Assembly (NCBI RefSeq): GCF_025263265.1
Contig: NZ_CP079869.1
Span: 1,488,001-1,552,000 of the forward strand
DNA length: 64,000 bases
Origin: Mycobacterium sp. SMC-4
GTDB taxonomy: Bacteria; Actinomycetota; Actinomycetes; Mycobacteriales; Mycobacteriaceae
Direction: 5' to 3'
Part shown: in pieces, positions 9,074-18,123 of the stretch
Layout: each line of letters starts with the position of its first letter
How positions within the stretch are numbered: the stretch's first letter is position 1
Notes under the pieces: model-generated
The model's database searches: none
What the model saw: the letters and a program-made list of their open reading frames with translations, nothing else
What the model was told of the DNA's origin: nothing
Program-made: the position numbers and the translations under genes

Positions 9074-9370
9074 TCAGAAGCTGTGGCGGTACCGCGACAA
9101 CGCAACCCGGCCGTCGTCGGCGAGGACGCCCTCAGCGCGCAGCCGCTCAAGTTGCGCGCTGCGCAGGTGCGGCGCCGGTTGGCCCGTCGCTCGCAGCACC
9201 CGGTGCCACGGCAAATCCGACGAGTCGGTGCGCATGATCCAGCCGACGATGCGGGGGCTGGACAGTCTTGCCGCGGCGGCGATATCCCCATAGGTCGCGA
9301 CGCTTCCCGGCGGGATCGCGGCGACCAGCGCCCGCACCGTCTCGACCTGCTCGTCGGTGATCGCTGCCAC
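9074..9370 (-). CDS. Alkyltransferase-like protein (ATL), MGMT-family DNA-binding protein lacking the acceptor Cys
   Basis: This 98-residue protein matches the DNA-binding domain of O6-alkylguanine-DNA alkyltransferase (VATYGDIAAAARLSSPRIVGWIMR includes the recognition helix). The active-site motif PCHRV is replaced by PWHRV (54-58), with Trp55 in place of the alkyl-accepting Cys. Proteins of this type do not transfer alkyl groups. In other bacteria and yeast they bind and flip O6-alkylguanine and recruit nucleotide excision repair. GTG at 9370 lies 1 bp after the lipV stop, so it is expressed with lipV. It is equivalent to Rv3204 by position. Confidence 0.88.
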   Translation of the reverse strand: MAAITDEQVETVRALVAAIPPGSVATYGDIAAAARLSSPRIVGWIMRTDSSDLPWHRVLRATGQPAPHLRSAQLERLRAEGVLADDGRVALSRYRHSF

Positions 9371-9371
9371 G

Positions 9372-10148
9372 TCAGTCCAGGTGCCGGCGGATCAGAGCCG
9401 CGGTTTCGGCGGGACGCGCCAGCGGCACCATGTGGTCGCAATCCCATTCCAGCACCGTCAGACTCGGACCGAGTCCGGCATCGAGGGCGGTGAGCAGCTG
9501 GTCGGTGGCGTAGGGCGGCTGCACGCGGGCCGCGCGCACCAGTGTCGTCGCCGTGCCGTCCCGCGGTGTCGGCACGGGCCGGGTCAGCTCACTCCAGTAG
9601 GACAGCATCGCCGGAACGCTGATCCGCCAGCCCACCCGCCCGTTGGGCAGCTCGATGAGGTGCTCGTCGAGTTCGCGTTGCAGCTCGGTCTCCTCGACCT
9701 CGGCCCAGGAGCCGTCGACCTTCTCCTGACGCGCTTCGGCCCGGTCGGTGTAGTCAGGGCTGCGGTACATCTGGTCGGCGATCTCGCGCATGCGGGCCCC
9801 GTCCAACGCGACGGCCGGGTCGAGCAGCACCAGGCCGGACACGAGGTCCGGACGGGCGGCAGCGAGGTTGAGCGCCAGCGCCCCGCCGAAGGAATGGCCC
9901 ACGACCACCACCGGATGCCGCTCGTCGAGCAATGCCGAGAGCGCCGCGATGTTGGCGTCGATGGACCACGGGGCATCCCAGGACGAACGGCCGTGGCCCA
10001 GCAGATCCGGTGCGAGCGTGGTGATGTCGGGCAGATGCCGGGTGAACAAGGTCTCCCAGCGCTTGCCATGGCCGGTCAGACCATGGATGGCCAGCACCCG
10101 GGCCGGTCCGGCCGGTCCGTAGCGGTAGGTGTGCAGCACGTCGGTCAC
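9372..10148 (-). CDS. lipV: Alpha/beta-hydrolase (LipV-like esterase)
   Basis: This 258-residue protein has the alpha/beta-hydrolase core: an oxyanion region LAIHGLTGHGKRW, nucleophile elbow GHSFGG with Ser86, a likely acid in VLLDPAVALDG and a late catalytic His in DCDHMVP. There is no signal peptide, so it acts in the cytoplasm. The M. tuberculosis counterpart Rv3203 (LipV) is annotated as a lipase/esterase of unproven natural substrate. The GTG start at 10148 is divergent from adnA across an 80-bp gap. It is followed 1 bp later by the alkyltransferase-like gene, so the pair form an operon, although a common function is not obvious. Confidence 0.87.
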   Translation of the reverse strand: MTDVLHTYRYGPAGPARVLAIHGLTGHGKRWETLFTRHLPDITTLAPDLLGHGRSSWDAPWSIDANIAALSALLDERHPVVVVGHSFGGALALNLAAARPDLVSGLVLLDPAVALDGARMREIADQMYRSPDYTDRAEARQEKVDGSWAEVEETELQRELDEHLIELPNGRVGWRISVPAMLSYWSELTRPVPTPRDGTATTLVRAARVQPPYATDQLLTALDAGLGPSLTVLEWDCDHMVPLARPAETAALIRRHLD

Positions 10149-10227
10149 AGCTGTCGATGCTGCCAGCCGAGCCGGAGTCGGGTCCAGCCGGCGTCGAGTT
10201 GTCAGACCCTCATGGTGTCATGCCCCC

Positions 10228-13200
10228 ATGTCCGCGCCACACACCGAATTGACCCCAGAATCCCTGCGCCGTGGGGATCTGCGCGGCTGGGTGCGGGTGC
10301 TCGGTGGGCCCGGCACCGGCAAGAGCTCCCTGTTGGTCGACACCGCCGTCGCCCACATCCAGGCCGGTTGCGAGCCCGAATCGGTGTTGCTGCTGACGGG
10401 TTCGGCGCGACTGGGGGCACAGGCGCGGGCGGCGATCACGTCGCGCCTGCTGACCGCCGGCGCGCGACGTGCGGTGCGCGAACCGCTGGTACGCACGGTG
10501 CACTCCTACGCGTTCGCGGTGCTGCGGCTGGCAGCGCAGCGGGCCGGCAGCCCCCCGCCGCGGTTGATCACCAGCGCCGAACAGGACGGCATCATCCGCG
10601 AGCTGCTGGCCGGGGACGCCGAAGACGGTGACGACTCGCCGGTGCGGTGGCCGGCACGGTTGCGGCCGGCGTTGACCACCTCGGGTTTTGCCACCGAGTT
10701 GCGCGACCTGATGGCGCGCTGCAGCGAACGCGGGGTCGATCCTGTTGCACTGCAACGTATCGGGCGGCTGGCCGGACGTGACGAATGGCAGGCCGCCGGA
10801 CGATTCGCCCAGGCCTACGAGCAGGTGATGCTGTTGCGCTCGGCGGTCGGGATGGCCGCTCCGCAGGCCACCACACCGGCACTGGGCGCCGCCGAGCTCG
10901 TCGGTGCCGCGTTGGAGGCCCTGGCCACCGACGCCGATCTGCTGGCCGCCGAGCGTGCCCGGGTCCGGGTGCTTCTGGTCGACGACGCCCAGCACCTTGA
11001 TCCGCAGGCGGCGCAGCTGGTCACGGTGCTGGCCGGGGGCGCGGATGTCGCGGTGATCGCCGGTGACCCTCAGCAGAGCGTATTCGGTTACCGCGGAGCA
11101 GACCCCGCCCTGCTGGCAGGCGAGGGACCGGCGCTGCAGCTGAGCGACTCGCACCGGTGTGCGGCACCGCTGGCGGATGCCATTGGGGCCGTCGCGGCAC
11201 GGTTGCCCGGCAGTCAATCGCGGCAGGAGTTCACCGGGCGGGTTGCCGAGGGTTCGCTTGCGGTGCGGATCGCCGCGTCCCCGCACGCCGAATCAGCGCT
11301 GATCGCCGACGCGTTGCGGCGGGCCCACCTGATCGACGGGCTGCCGTGGAGTCAGATGGCGGTGATCGTGCGCTCGGTTCCGCAGATGGGCGCCGCGCTG
11401 AGCCGGGCCCTTTCGGCCGCGGGCGTGCCGGTCGACGTGCTCCACAACGATGCAGCGCTGTCCGACCAGTCGGCGGTGCGGTCGCTGCTGACCGTGCTGC
11501 GCGTGACCGCAGAAGGTCTGGACCCCGCAACGGCGTTGGAGTTGGTGACCGGACCGATCGGACGCCTGGACCCGGTGTCGCTGCGCCAGCTGCGGAGGGC
11601 GCTGCGCCGGGTCGGCCGCCAACCCGCCGGCGGCGTCGGGGAACTTCTCGTCGACGCGCTGCGCAGCGACACCGAGGGCCTTTCCGATGAGCAGGCCCGG
11701 CCGTTGCGGCGGGTGCGCGCGGTGCTGGCCGCGGCTCGCCGCAGCGTGCAGGACGGGCACGATCCCCGGCACACGCTGTGGCAGGCGTGGCACCGCTCGG
11801 GTCTGCAACGCCGGTGGTTGACCGCCAGTGAACGCGGCGGCCCGGCCGGGGCGCAGGCCGATCGTGACCTGGACGCGGTGACGGCAATGTTCGATGTTGC
11901 CGAGCAGTACGTCACCCGGACGGCCGGGGCCACGGTGGGGGGCCTGATCGACCACCTCGCCGGTCTGGCGCTGCCTCCGGTGCGCAGCGAAGACACCGAT
12001 ACCGACGCGGTGTCGGTGCTCAGCGCGCATTCGTCGCTGCACCGGGACTGGGAGTTCGTCGTGATCGCCGGTGTGCAGGAAGGACTGTGGCCCAACGTCG
12101 CCCCACGCGGCGGTGTACTGGCGACCCAGCAGCTCATCGATGTGATCGGCGGTGTCACCGAGCCAGGCCAATCCGGGCTGCCCAGCCGCGCCCCGCTGCT
12201 GGCCGAGGAGCGACGTCTACTGATCGCCGCGATGGGCCGCGCGCGCAGCCGGCTGCTCGTGACCGCGGTGGACAGCGATGACAGCGACGAGGCGCTGCTG
12301 CCGTCGTCGTTCTGTCATGAATTGGCGAGCGTGGCCACCGAACCGGAACCCGAAGCGTCCGAGCCGATCCGCGCACCCCGGGTGTTGACACCCTCGGCAC
12401 TGGTGGGCCGACTGCGCTCGGTGGTGTGCGCCGCGCCGGGCGCTGTGGATGACGTCGAGAAGGCCTGTGCTGCCGTGCAGCTGGCGCGATTGGCGCAGGC
12501 AGGCGTCACCGGTGCCGATCCCGCATCGTGGTACGGCATGGCGCAGGTGTCCACCTCGGATCCGTTGTGGGACGGCGCGGGTCACGTGGTCACGTTGTCG
12601 CCCTCGACACTGCAGACGCTGTCGGATTGCCCGCTGCGCTGGCTGCTGGAACGCCACGGCGGCAGCCGCGGACGAGATGTGCGCTCGACGTTGGGGTCGT
12701 TGGTGCACGCCCTGGTCAGTGAGTCCGGCAGAAGCGAGTCAGCTCTACTGGCCGAGCTCGAAAAGGTCTGGGGGGGACTGCAGTTCGATGCCCAATGGTA
12801 CGCCGACAATGAGCTGGCTCGCCACGCCGAGATGCTGCAGACGTTCATGCGCTGGCGCAGCGGAACACGTCACGAACTGACCGAGGTCGGCACCGAAGTC
12901 GATGTCGAGGGCCAGATCGAGGGCGCCGAGGGCGACCTGCCCGGGGTCCGCGTGCGCGGGCGCCTCGATCGGGTGGAACGCGACAGCGCCGGCCGCCTGG
13001 TCGTCGTCGACATCAAGACCGGCAAGAGCCCGGTCAGCAAGGACGACGCACAGCGCCACGCCCAGCTGGTGATGTACCAGTTGGCGGTCGCGGCAGGTCT
13101 TCTCGCCGACGGCGACCAGCCTGGTGGCGGGCGACTGGTCTATCTGGGTCGGACCAGCCGCGGCAGTGCCACCCAGCGTGAGCAGGACGCACTGACACCC

Positions 13201-13344
13201 GATGGTGTCACGCAATGGCGCACCGAGGTGGCTCGAACCGCCGCAACGACGCAGGGTCCAGAGTTCGTCGCCAAGGTCAACGACGGCTGCGCACACTGCC
13301 CGGTGCGCGCCATGTGTCCCGCCCAGAACAGGAGTCAGCAGTGA
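10228..13344 (+). CDS. adnA: AdnA, helicase-nuclease subunit of AdnAB
   Basis: This 1038-residue protein has an N-terminal UvrD-like motor (Walker A GGPGTGKS at 26-33; VDDAQH in place of the usual DExQ box) and a C-terminal RecB-type nuclease domain (VVDIKTGKS near 928). Four Cys, C801 and then C1021, C1024 and C1030, are placed as in the AddB-type iron-sulfur cluster that frames such nucleases. AdnAB is the mycobacterial end-resecting motor-nuclease for double-strand break repair, standing in for RecBCD/AddAB. ATG at 10228 was chosen because homologues begin near MSAPHTELTP; the frame stays open for 33 codons upstream. adnB overlaps the stop by 4 bp (GTGA). It matches Rv3202c. Confidence 0.93.
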   Translation: MSAPHTELTPESLRRGDLRGWVRVLGGPGTGKSSLLVDTAVAHIQAGCEPESVLLLTGSARLGAQARAAITSRLLTAGARRAVREPLVRTVHSYAFAVLRLAAQRAGSPPPRLITSAEQDGIIRELLAGDAEDGDDSPVRWPARLRPALTTSGFATELRDLMARCSERGVDPVALQRIGRLAGRDEWQAAGRFAQAYEQVMLLRSAVGMAAPQATTPALGAAELVGAALEALATDADLLAAERARVRVLLVDDAQHLDPQAAQLVTVLAGGADVAVIAGDPQQSVFGYRGADPALLAGEGPALQLSDSHRCAAPLADAIGAVAARLPGSQSRQEFTGRVAEGSLAVRIAASPHAESALIADALRRAHLIDGLPWSQMAVIVRSVPQMGAALSRALSAAGVPVDVLHNDAALSDQSAVRSLLTVLRVTAEGLDPATALELVTGPIGRLDPVSLRQLRRALRRVGRQPAGGVGELLVDALRSDTEGLSDEQARPLRRVRAVLAAARRSVQDGHDPRHTLWQAWHRSGLQRRWLTASERGGPAGAQADRDLDAVTAMFDVAEQYVTRTAGATVGGLIDHLAGLALPPVRSEDTDTDAVSVLSAHSSLHRDWEFVVIAGVQEGLWPNVAPRGGVLATQQLIDVIGGVTEPGQSGLPSRAPLLAEERRLLIAAMGRARSRLLVTAVDSDDSDEALLPSSFCHELASVATEPEPEASEPIRAPRVLTPSALVGRLRSVVCAAPGAVDDVEKACAAVQLARLAQAGVTGADPASWYGMAQVSTSDPLWDGAGHVVTLSPSTLQTLSDCPLRWLLERHGGSRGRDVRSTLGSLVHALVSESGRSESALLAELEKVWGGLQFDAQWYADNELARHAEMLQTFMRWRSGTRHELTEVGTEVDVEGQIEGAEGDLPGVRVRGRLDRVERDSAGRLVVVDIKTGKSPVSKDDAQRHAQLVMYQLAVAAGLLADGDQPGGGRLVYLGRTSRGSATQREQDALTPDGVTQWRTEVARTAATTQGPEFVAKVNDGCAHCPVRAMCPAQNRSQQ

Positions 13345-16300
13345 CCACAGCTCGTTACAGCCCCGCCGAACTGGCCGACGCTCTCGGGCTTTTCGCGCCG
13401 ACCGACGAGCAGGCCGCGGTCATCGCCGCCCCGCCCGGACCCCTGGTCGTGATCGCCGGTGCCGGCGCAGGCAAGACCGAGACGATGGCCGCGCGGGTGG
13501 TCTGGCTGGTGGCCAACGGCTACGCACGCCCCAGCGAGGTGCTCGGTCTGACCTTCACCCGCAAGGCCGCCGGCCAGCTGCTGCGGCGGGTTCGGGCCCG
13601 GCTGGCTCGGCTCGCCGGCGCGGGCCTGGTGATCCCGAGTACCGAGCTCACCGACGACCCGGTCACCATCAGCACTTACCACGCATTCGCGGGCACGCTG
13701 TTGCGCGAGTTCGGGCTGTTGCTTCCCGTGGAGCCCGACGTCCGGCTGCTCGGCGAAACCGAACTGTGGCAGCTGGCGTTTCGGGTCGTCTGTGAACACC
13801 CCGCAGATCTGCCCACCGAGAAGTCGCCGGCCGCGATCACGGCGATGGTGCTCAGACTCGCCGGACAGCTCTCCGAGCACCTTGTCGACACCGGCGAGCT
13901 GCGCGACACTCACGTCGAACTCGATCGGCTGGTGCACACCTTGCCGGCCGGGCGCTACCAGCGTGACCGCGGCCCCAGCCAGTGGCTGCTGCGGATGCTG
14001 GCGACCCAGACCGAGCGGACCCTGCTGGTTCCGTTGATCGACGCGCTGCACCAGCGGATGCGCGAGGAGCGCGTGGTCGACTTCGGCATGCAGATGGCCT
14101 CGGCGGCACGGTTGGCCGCGCAGTGCCCGCAGGTGGGTGAGCAACTGCGGCAGCGTTTCCGGGTGGTGCTTCTCGACGAGTACCAGGACACCGGGCACGC
14201 TCAACGGATCGCGTTGTCCTCGCTGTTCGGTGGTGGAGCCGACGACGCTCTGGCACTGACCGCGGTCGGTGATCCGATCCAGTCCATCTACGGCTGGCGC
14301 GGCGCATCGGCGACCAATTTGCCACGGTTCGCCACCGACTTCCCGTTCTCCGACGGCAGCCCGGCGCCGGTGCTGGAACTGCGGACCAGTTGGCGCAACC
14401 CGGCCGAGGTGCTGCATGTGGCCAATGAGGTGTCCGCCGACGCGCGCCGACGTTCGGTGGCGGTGCGGGCGTTGCGGTCGCGCCCACACGCCGAACCGGG
14501 CGACGTGCGGTGCGCTCTGCTGACCGATGTCGAAGCCGAGCGCGAATGGGTGGCCGGGGAGATCGCCCAGCGCTACCACGCCGGCGTCGCCGCGACCGGT
14601 GGCGCGCCCACCGCCGCAGTGTTGGTGCGCCGCAATGCTGATGCGGCCCCGATGGCTGAGGCGCTGAGCCGGCGCGGTGTCGCGGTCGAGGTCGTCGGTG
14701 TCGCGGGGCTGTTGGCGGTGCCCGAGGTCGCCGACGTGGTGGCGATGGTCCGACTGGCCGCCGACCCGACGGCCGGGCCGGCCGCGCTGCGCGTGCTGAC
14801 CGGACCGCGGTGGCACCTCGGGGCCCGCGACATCGCGGCGCTGTGGCGCCGGGCGGTGACGCTGCACGCCGGTGATCCGGTCCCGGCGGCCGGCAGTCCC
14901 GCCGAACAGGTGGTCGCCCAGTCGGGCCCCGATGCCGAAGAGGCCGCCCTGGCCGACGCACTGGCTGATCCAGGTCCCGCCGAGGCCTACTCGGCGCTGG
15001 GTTACCAGCGCATCGTCGCGCTGGGCCGCGAGCTGACCGCGCTGCGCGCCCACCTGGAAAGCCCGCTGCCCGAGCTGATCGCCGAAGTTCGCCGCCTGCT
15101 GGGTGTCGACGCCGAGGCGCGGGCAGCGCAGCCGGTCACTGCGGGCTGGTCGGGCACCGAGCACCTCGACGCGTTCAGCGACGTGGTCGCCGACTATGCC
15201 TCGCGGCCGGGCGCGACCCTGGCAGGCCTGCTGGGCTTTCTCGACACCGCCGAGGACGTCGAGAACGGTCTGGCGCCGGCCGAGATCAGCGTGGCGCAAG
15301 ACCGCGTCCAGATTCTGACCGTGCACGCCGCCAAGGGCCTGGAGTGGCAGGTTGTGGCGGTACCCCACCTCAGCGGGCGGGTGTTCCCGTCGACGGCGTT
15401 GCCGCGCACCTGGCTCACCGATGCTGCCGACCTGCCGCCACTGCTGCGCGGCGATTGCGCCACAGTGTCCGAGCATGGTGTGCCGGTCCTCGACACCACT
15501 GCGGTCAGTGACCGTAAAGGACTGTCGGACACGATCTCCGACCACAAGCGCAGTCTCGAACAGCGGCGCACCGACGAAGAGCGGCGGTTGCTCTACGTGG
15601 CGATCACCCGGGCCGAGCACACGCTGTTGGTCTCCGGGCACCATTGGGGCGCCACCGAGTCCACGCCGCGCGGGCCGTCGACGTTTCTGTGTGAGCTCAA
15701 GGAGATCATCGACGCGTCGACCGCTGCGGGCACGCCGTGCGGCACTGTGGCCGCGTGGGCCGACGCGCCCGCCGATGGTGATCCCAACCCGCTGCGCGAC
15801 CGTGTCATCGAGGCGAGGTGGCCCGTCGACCCGATCGCGGCCCGGCGCAGCGCCACCGACCACGGCGCCGCCCTGGTCGCCCAAGCGATGAACACCGAGG
15901 GATGCGACGTCGCGCCGGTCGACAGCCAGGGCTGGGCGGCCGATGTCGACGCGCTGCTGACCGAACGCGAGCGGGCCCAGCAGCGGCCGCCGGCGCCGCT
16001 GCCCGCAGCGCTGTCGGTGAGCACAGTGGTCGAACTCGGCCGTGACCCGCAGGCTGCCGCCCAACGGCTCCGGCGCCGACTGCCTCGGCGACCGGACTCG
16101 CATGCGCTGTTGGGCACTGCATTTCATGAGTGGGTGCAGCGCTACTTCCAGTCCGACAAGCTCTTCGACCTCGATGACCTACCCGGCGCAGTGGACGCCG
16201 ACCGGCACGACCGTGCTGAACTGGAGGAACTGCAGACCGCGTTCGCGCTGTCGCAGTGGGCCGCCCGGACCCCGATCGAGGTCGAGGTTCCGTTCGACAT

Positions 16301-16601
16301 GATGCTCGGCGACCGGGTGGTGCGCGGGCGCATCGACGCGGTGTTCGCCGACGACGACGGCGGTGTCACAGTGCTGGACTGGAAGACCGGCGAGCCGCCC
16401 TCGGATCCGGAAGAGCTGCAGCACAACGCGATTCAGTTGGCAATCTATCGCCTGGCGTGGGCGCAGCTGCACGGTTGTCCACTGGTCTCGGTGCGTGCGG
16501 TGTTTCACTACGTGCGGCACGGACAGACCGTGACGCCCGCCGATCTCCCCGACGCCGAGGATCTGGCCGCGCTGATCACGCGCAGTGATCAGGCGGCCTG
16601 A
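13341..16601 (+). CDS. adnB: AdnB, lead motor and nuclease subunit of AdnAB
   Basis: This 1086-residue protein has all superfamily 1A helicase motifs: GAGAGKT (40-46), LLDEYQDT around 277-284, [23 protein letters not shown] and RRLLYVAITRAE. It ends in a RecB-family nuclease with VLDWKTGE near residue 1012. In the AdnAB heterodimer this subunit drives 3'-5' translocation. GTG at 13341 overlaps the adnA stop in a GTGA arrangement, with AGGAG 8-12 nt upstream, so the two subunits are translationally coupled. It matches Rv3201c in length and order. Its stop is 6 bp from that of the convergent DoxX-like gene. Confidence 0.94.
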   Translation: MTTARYSPAELADALGLFAPTDEQAAVIAAPPGPLVVIAGAGAGKTETMAARVVWLVANGYARPSEVLGLTFTRKAAGQLLRRVRARLARLAGAGLVIPSTELTDDPVTISTYHAFAGTLLREFGLLLPVEPDVRLLGETELWQLAFRVVCEHPADLPTEKSPAAITAMVLRLAGQLSEHLVDTGELRDTHVELDRLVHTLPAGRYQRDRGPSQWLLRMLATQTERTLLVPLIDALHQRMREERVVDFGMQMASAARLAAQCPQVGEQLRQRFRVVLLDEYQDTGHAQRIALSSLFGGGADDALALTAVGDPIQSIYGWRGASATNLPRFATDFPFSDGSPAPVLELRTSWRNPAEVLHVANEVSADARRRSVAVRALRSRPHAEPGDVRCALLTDVEAEREWVAGEIAQRYHAGVAATGGAPTAAVLVRRNADAAPMAEALSRRGVAVEVVGVAGLLAVPEVADVVAMVRLAADPTAGPAALRVLTGPRWHLGARDIAALWRRAVTLHAGDPVPAAGSPAEQVVAQSGPDAEEAALADALADPGPAEAYSALGYQRIVALGRELTALRAHLESPLPELIAEVRRLLGVDAEARAAQPVTAGWSGTEHLDAFSDVVADYASRPGATLAGLLGFLDTAEDVENGLAPAEISVAQDRVQILTVHAAKGLEWQVVAVPHLSGRVFPSTALPRTWLTDAADLPPLLRGDCATVSEHGVPVLDTTAVSDRKGLSDTISDHKRSLEQRRTDEERRLLYVAITRAEHTLLVSGHHWGATESTPRGPSTFLCELKEIIDASTAAGTPCGTVAAWADAPADGDPNPLRDRVIEARWPVDPIAARRSATDHGAALVAQAMNTEGCDVAPVDSQGWAADVDALLTERERAQQRPPAPLPAALSVSTVVELGRDPQAAAQRLRRRLPRRPDSHALLGTAFHEWVQRYFQSDKLFDLDDLPGAVDADRHDRAELEELQTAFALSQWAARTPIEVEVPFDMMLGDRVVRGRIDAVFADDDGGVTVLDWKTGEPPSDPEELQHNAIQLAIYRLAWAQLHGCPLVSVRAVFHYVRHGQTVTPADLPDAEDLAALITRSDQAA

Positions 16602-16607
16602 CCGCGG

Positions 16608-16997
16608 TCAGGACTGTCGGTAGATCTTGACGGCCTGGGTGATCATCGGAATCTGCAGCGGCAGCCGGGCCAGTGCGGCGAGCCGCATCGGCAGCGGCTT
16701 GTCTTTCCACAGCCGGACCATGTTGACATTGGCGGGGAACACCGAGACGTACAGGGCGACCGCGGCAAGCGCGCCCAGGCGGCGGGTGCGTGGCGCCAGC
16801 AGCATGGCGCCGATGGCCACCTCGGCGGCACCGGAGGCGTAGGTGTAGGAGCGGGCGCTGCCGGGCAGTTCGGCCGGGACGATGTCGTCGAACGGTTTGG
16901 GGGCGATGAAGTGCAGCGCGCCGATGCCGAGCAGCATCGCACCGGTCCGGTTCGCGCGTGTCGCGGCCTGCTGTGCTGCCGTGGAGGGAGTGGTCAT
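16608..16997 (-). CDS. DoxX-like small membrane protein
   Basis: This 129-residue protein has four predicted membrane helices: ANRTGAMLLGIGALHFIAP, AAEVAIGAMLLAP, ALAAVALYVSVFPANVNM and a shorter C-terminal one. The pattern, including NVNM and the final short amphipathic helix, is that of DoxX/MauE-like proteins, whose roles range from redox partners to unknown. I chose ATG at 16997 because upstream residues in this frame look non-coding (Ser/Arg-rich). No Shine-Dalgarno sequence is visible. It is divergent from the potassium-channel gene with 46 bp between starts. Confidence 0.7.
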   Translation of the reverse strand: MTTPSTAAQQAATRANRTGAMLLGIGALHFIAPKPFDDIVPAELPGSARSYTYASGAAEVAIGAMLLAPRTRRLGALAAVALYVSVFPANVNMVRLWKDKPLPMRLAALARLPLQIPMITQAVKIYRQS

Positions 16998-17043
16998 GAT
17001 TACATTGTGCTGGTGCGGCAGGCTCACGCGATGACCGGTCCCG

Positions 17044-18123
17044 GTGGCTAAGGGGCGACTGCGGCGAAGGCTCAGCCGCATCAACCAGCCCTTGGCCGAC
17101 CGTCCGGTGCATTCGCTCGTGGACCGGGTGCAGATCCCGCAGGACGTTGCCAGTCCGTGGGTGCGGATCACCAAGCGCATCGTGATCGCCCTGGCGGTGC
17201 TGTGCGCGGTGGTCGCGATCGTCTACCTCGACCGCGACGGATACAGCGACACTCAAAAAGATGGTCTCACCCTGCTCGATTGCTTCTACTACGCGACGGT
17301 GTCGCTGTCGACGACCGGATACGGCGACATCGCGCCGATCACCGAGCGAGCCCGGCTCATCAACGTCCTGGTGATCACCCCGCTGCGGGTGGCGTTCCTG
17401 ATCGTGCTGATCGGCACCACGGTCGAGACGCTGACTACCGAATCGCGCCAGGCGTTCAAGATCCAGCAGTGGAGGAACAAGGTGCGTAACCACACGGTCG
17501 TCATCGGGTACGGGACGAAGGGCCGCACCGCCGTGGCGGCAATGGTCGGCGACGAGATCGCTCCGGGCGACATCGTGGTGGTCGACGAGGACACCGCGGC
17601 ACTGGAACGGGCCAAGAGTGCCGGGTTGGTCACGGTGCGCGGCTCGGCCACCGATTCCGAGGTCCTGCGGTTGGCCGGCGCCCAGCACGCCAAGACCATC
17701 ATCGTCGCCGCCAATCGTGACGACACCGCGGTGCTGGTCACCCTCACGGCCCGGGAGCTCGCCCCGAAGGCCAAGATCATCGCCGCGGTCCGCGAAACCG
17801 ACAACGAACATCTGCTCAAGCAGTCCGGCGCCGACTCCACCGTGGTGACCTCGGAGACCGCGGGTCGGCTGTTGGGCATCGCCGTACAGACCCCCAGCGT
17901 CGTGGCGATGATGGAGGATCTGCTGACCCCCAACGCCGGATTCGCCATCGCAGAGCGCGAAGTGGGGCCCAAGGAGGTCGGTGGTTCGCCGCGGCACCAG
18001 GCCGACATTGTGCTCGGGGTGGTGCGCAACCAGAAGCTGTTCCGCGTCGACGATCCCGAGGTCGATGCACTTGAGCAAGGCGACCGGTTGCTCTACATCC
18101 GAAGCAACGAGAGCGAGCGATGA
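17044..18123 (+). CDS. Two-TM potassium channel with RCK/TrkA-N domain (Rv3200c-like)
   Basis: This 359-residue protein has two transmembrane helices flanking the pore sequence STTGYGDIAP (about 89-98), the K+ selectivity filter. A cytosolic RCK (TrkA-N) Rossmann domain begins at HTVVIGYGTKGRTAV, and a TrkA-C-like domain ends the protein. The build is that of MthK-type ligand-gated K+ channels. GTG at 17044 is the start. nudC begins inside its stop codon (ATGA at 18120-18123), so channel and NADH pyrophosphatase are translationally coupled, as in M. tuberculosis Rv3200c-Rv3199c. NAD(H) binding by the RCK domain would be consistent with that pairing but is inferred. Confidence 0.9.
   Translation: MAKGRLRRRLSRINQPLADRPVHSLVDRVQIPQDVASPWVRITKRIVIALAVLCAVVAIVYLDRDGYSDTQKDGLTLLDCFYYATVSLSTTGYGDIAPITERARLINVLVITPLRVAFLIVLIGTTVETLTTESRQAFKIQQWRNKVRNHTVVIGYGTKGRTAVAAMVGDEIAPGDIVVVDEDTAALERAKSAGLVTVRGSATDSEVLRLAGAQHAKTIIVAANRDDTAVLVTLTARELAPKAKIIAAVRETDNEHLLKQSGADSTVVTSETAGRLLGIAVQTPSVVAMMEDLLTPNAGFAIAEREVGPKEVGGSPRHQADIVLGVVRNQKLFRVDDPEVDALEQGDRLLYIRSNESER

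Noticed and set aside
13335..16127. 930-codon minus-strand frame opposite adnB
   Set aside because: adnB motifs are unmistakable on the plus strand; the antisense product has shadow composition (His, Gly, Arg, Gln) and no motif.
16998..17180. Extended N-terminus of the DoxX-like protein
   Set aside because: The added 61 residues are Arg/Ser/Thr-rich and overlap the start of the divergent potassium-channel gene; ATG 16997 begins the protein-like part.
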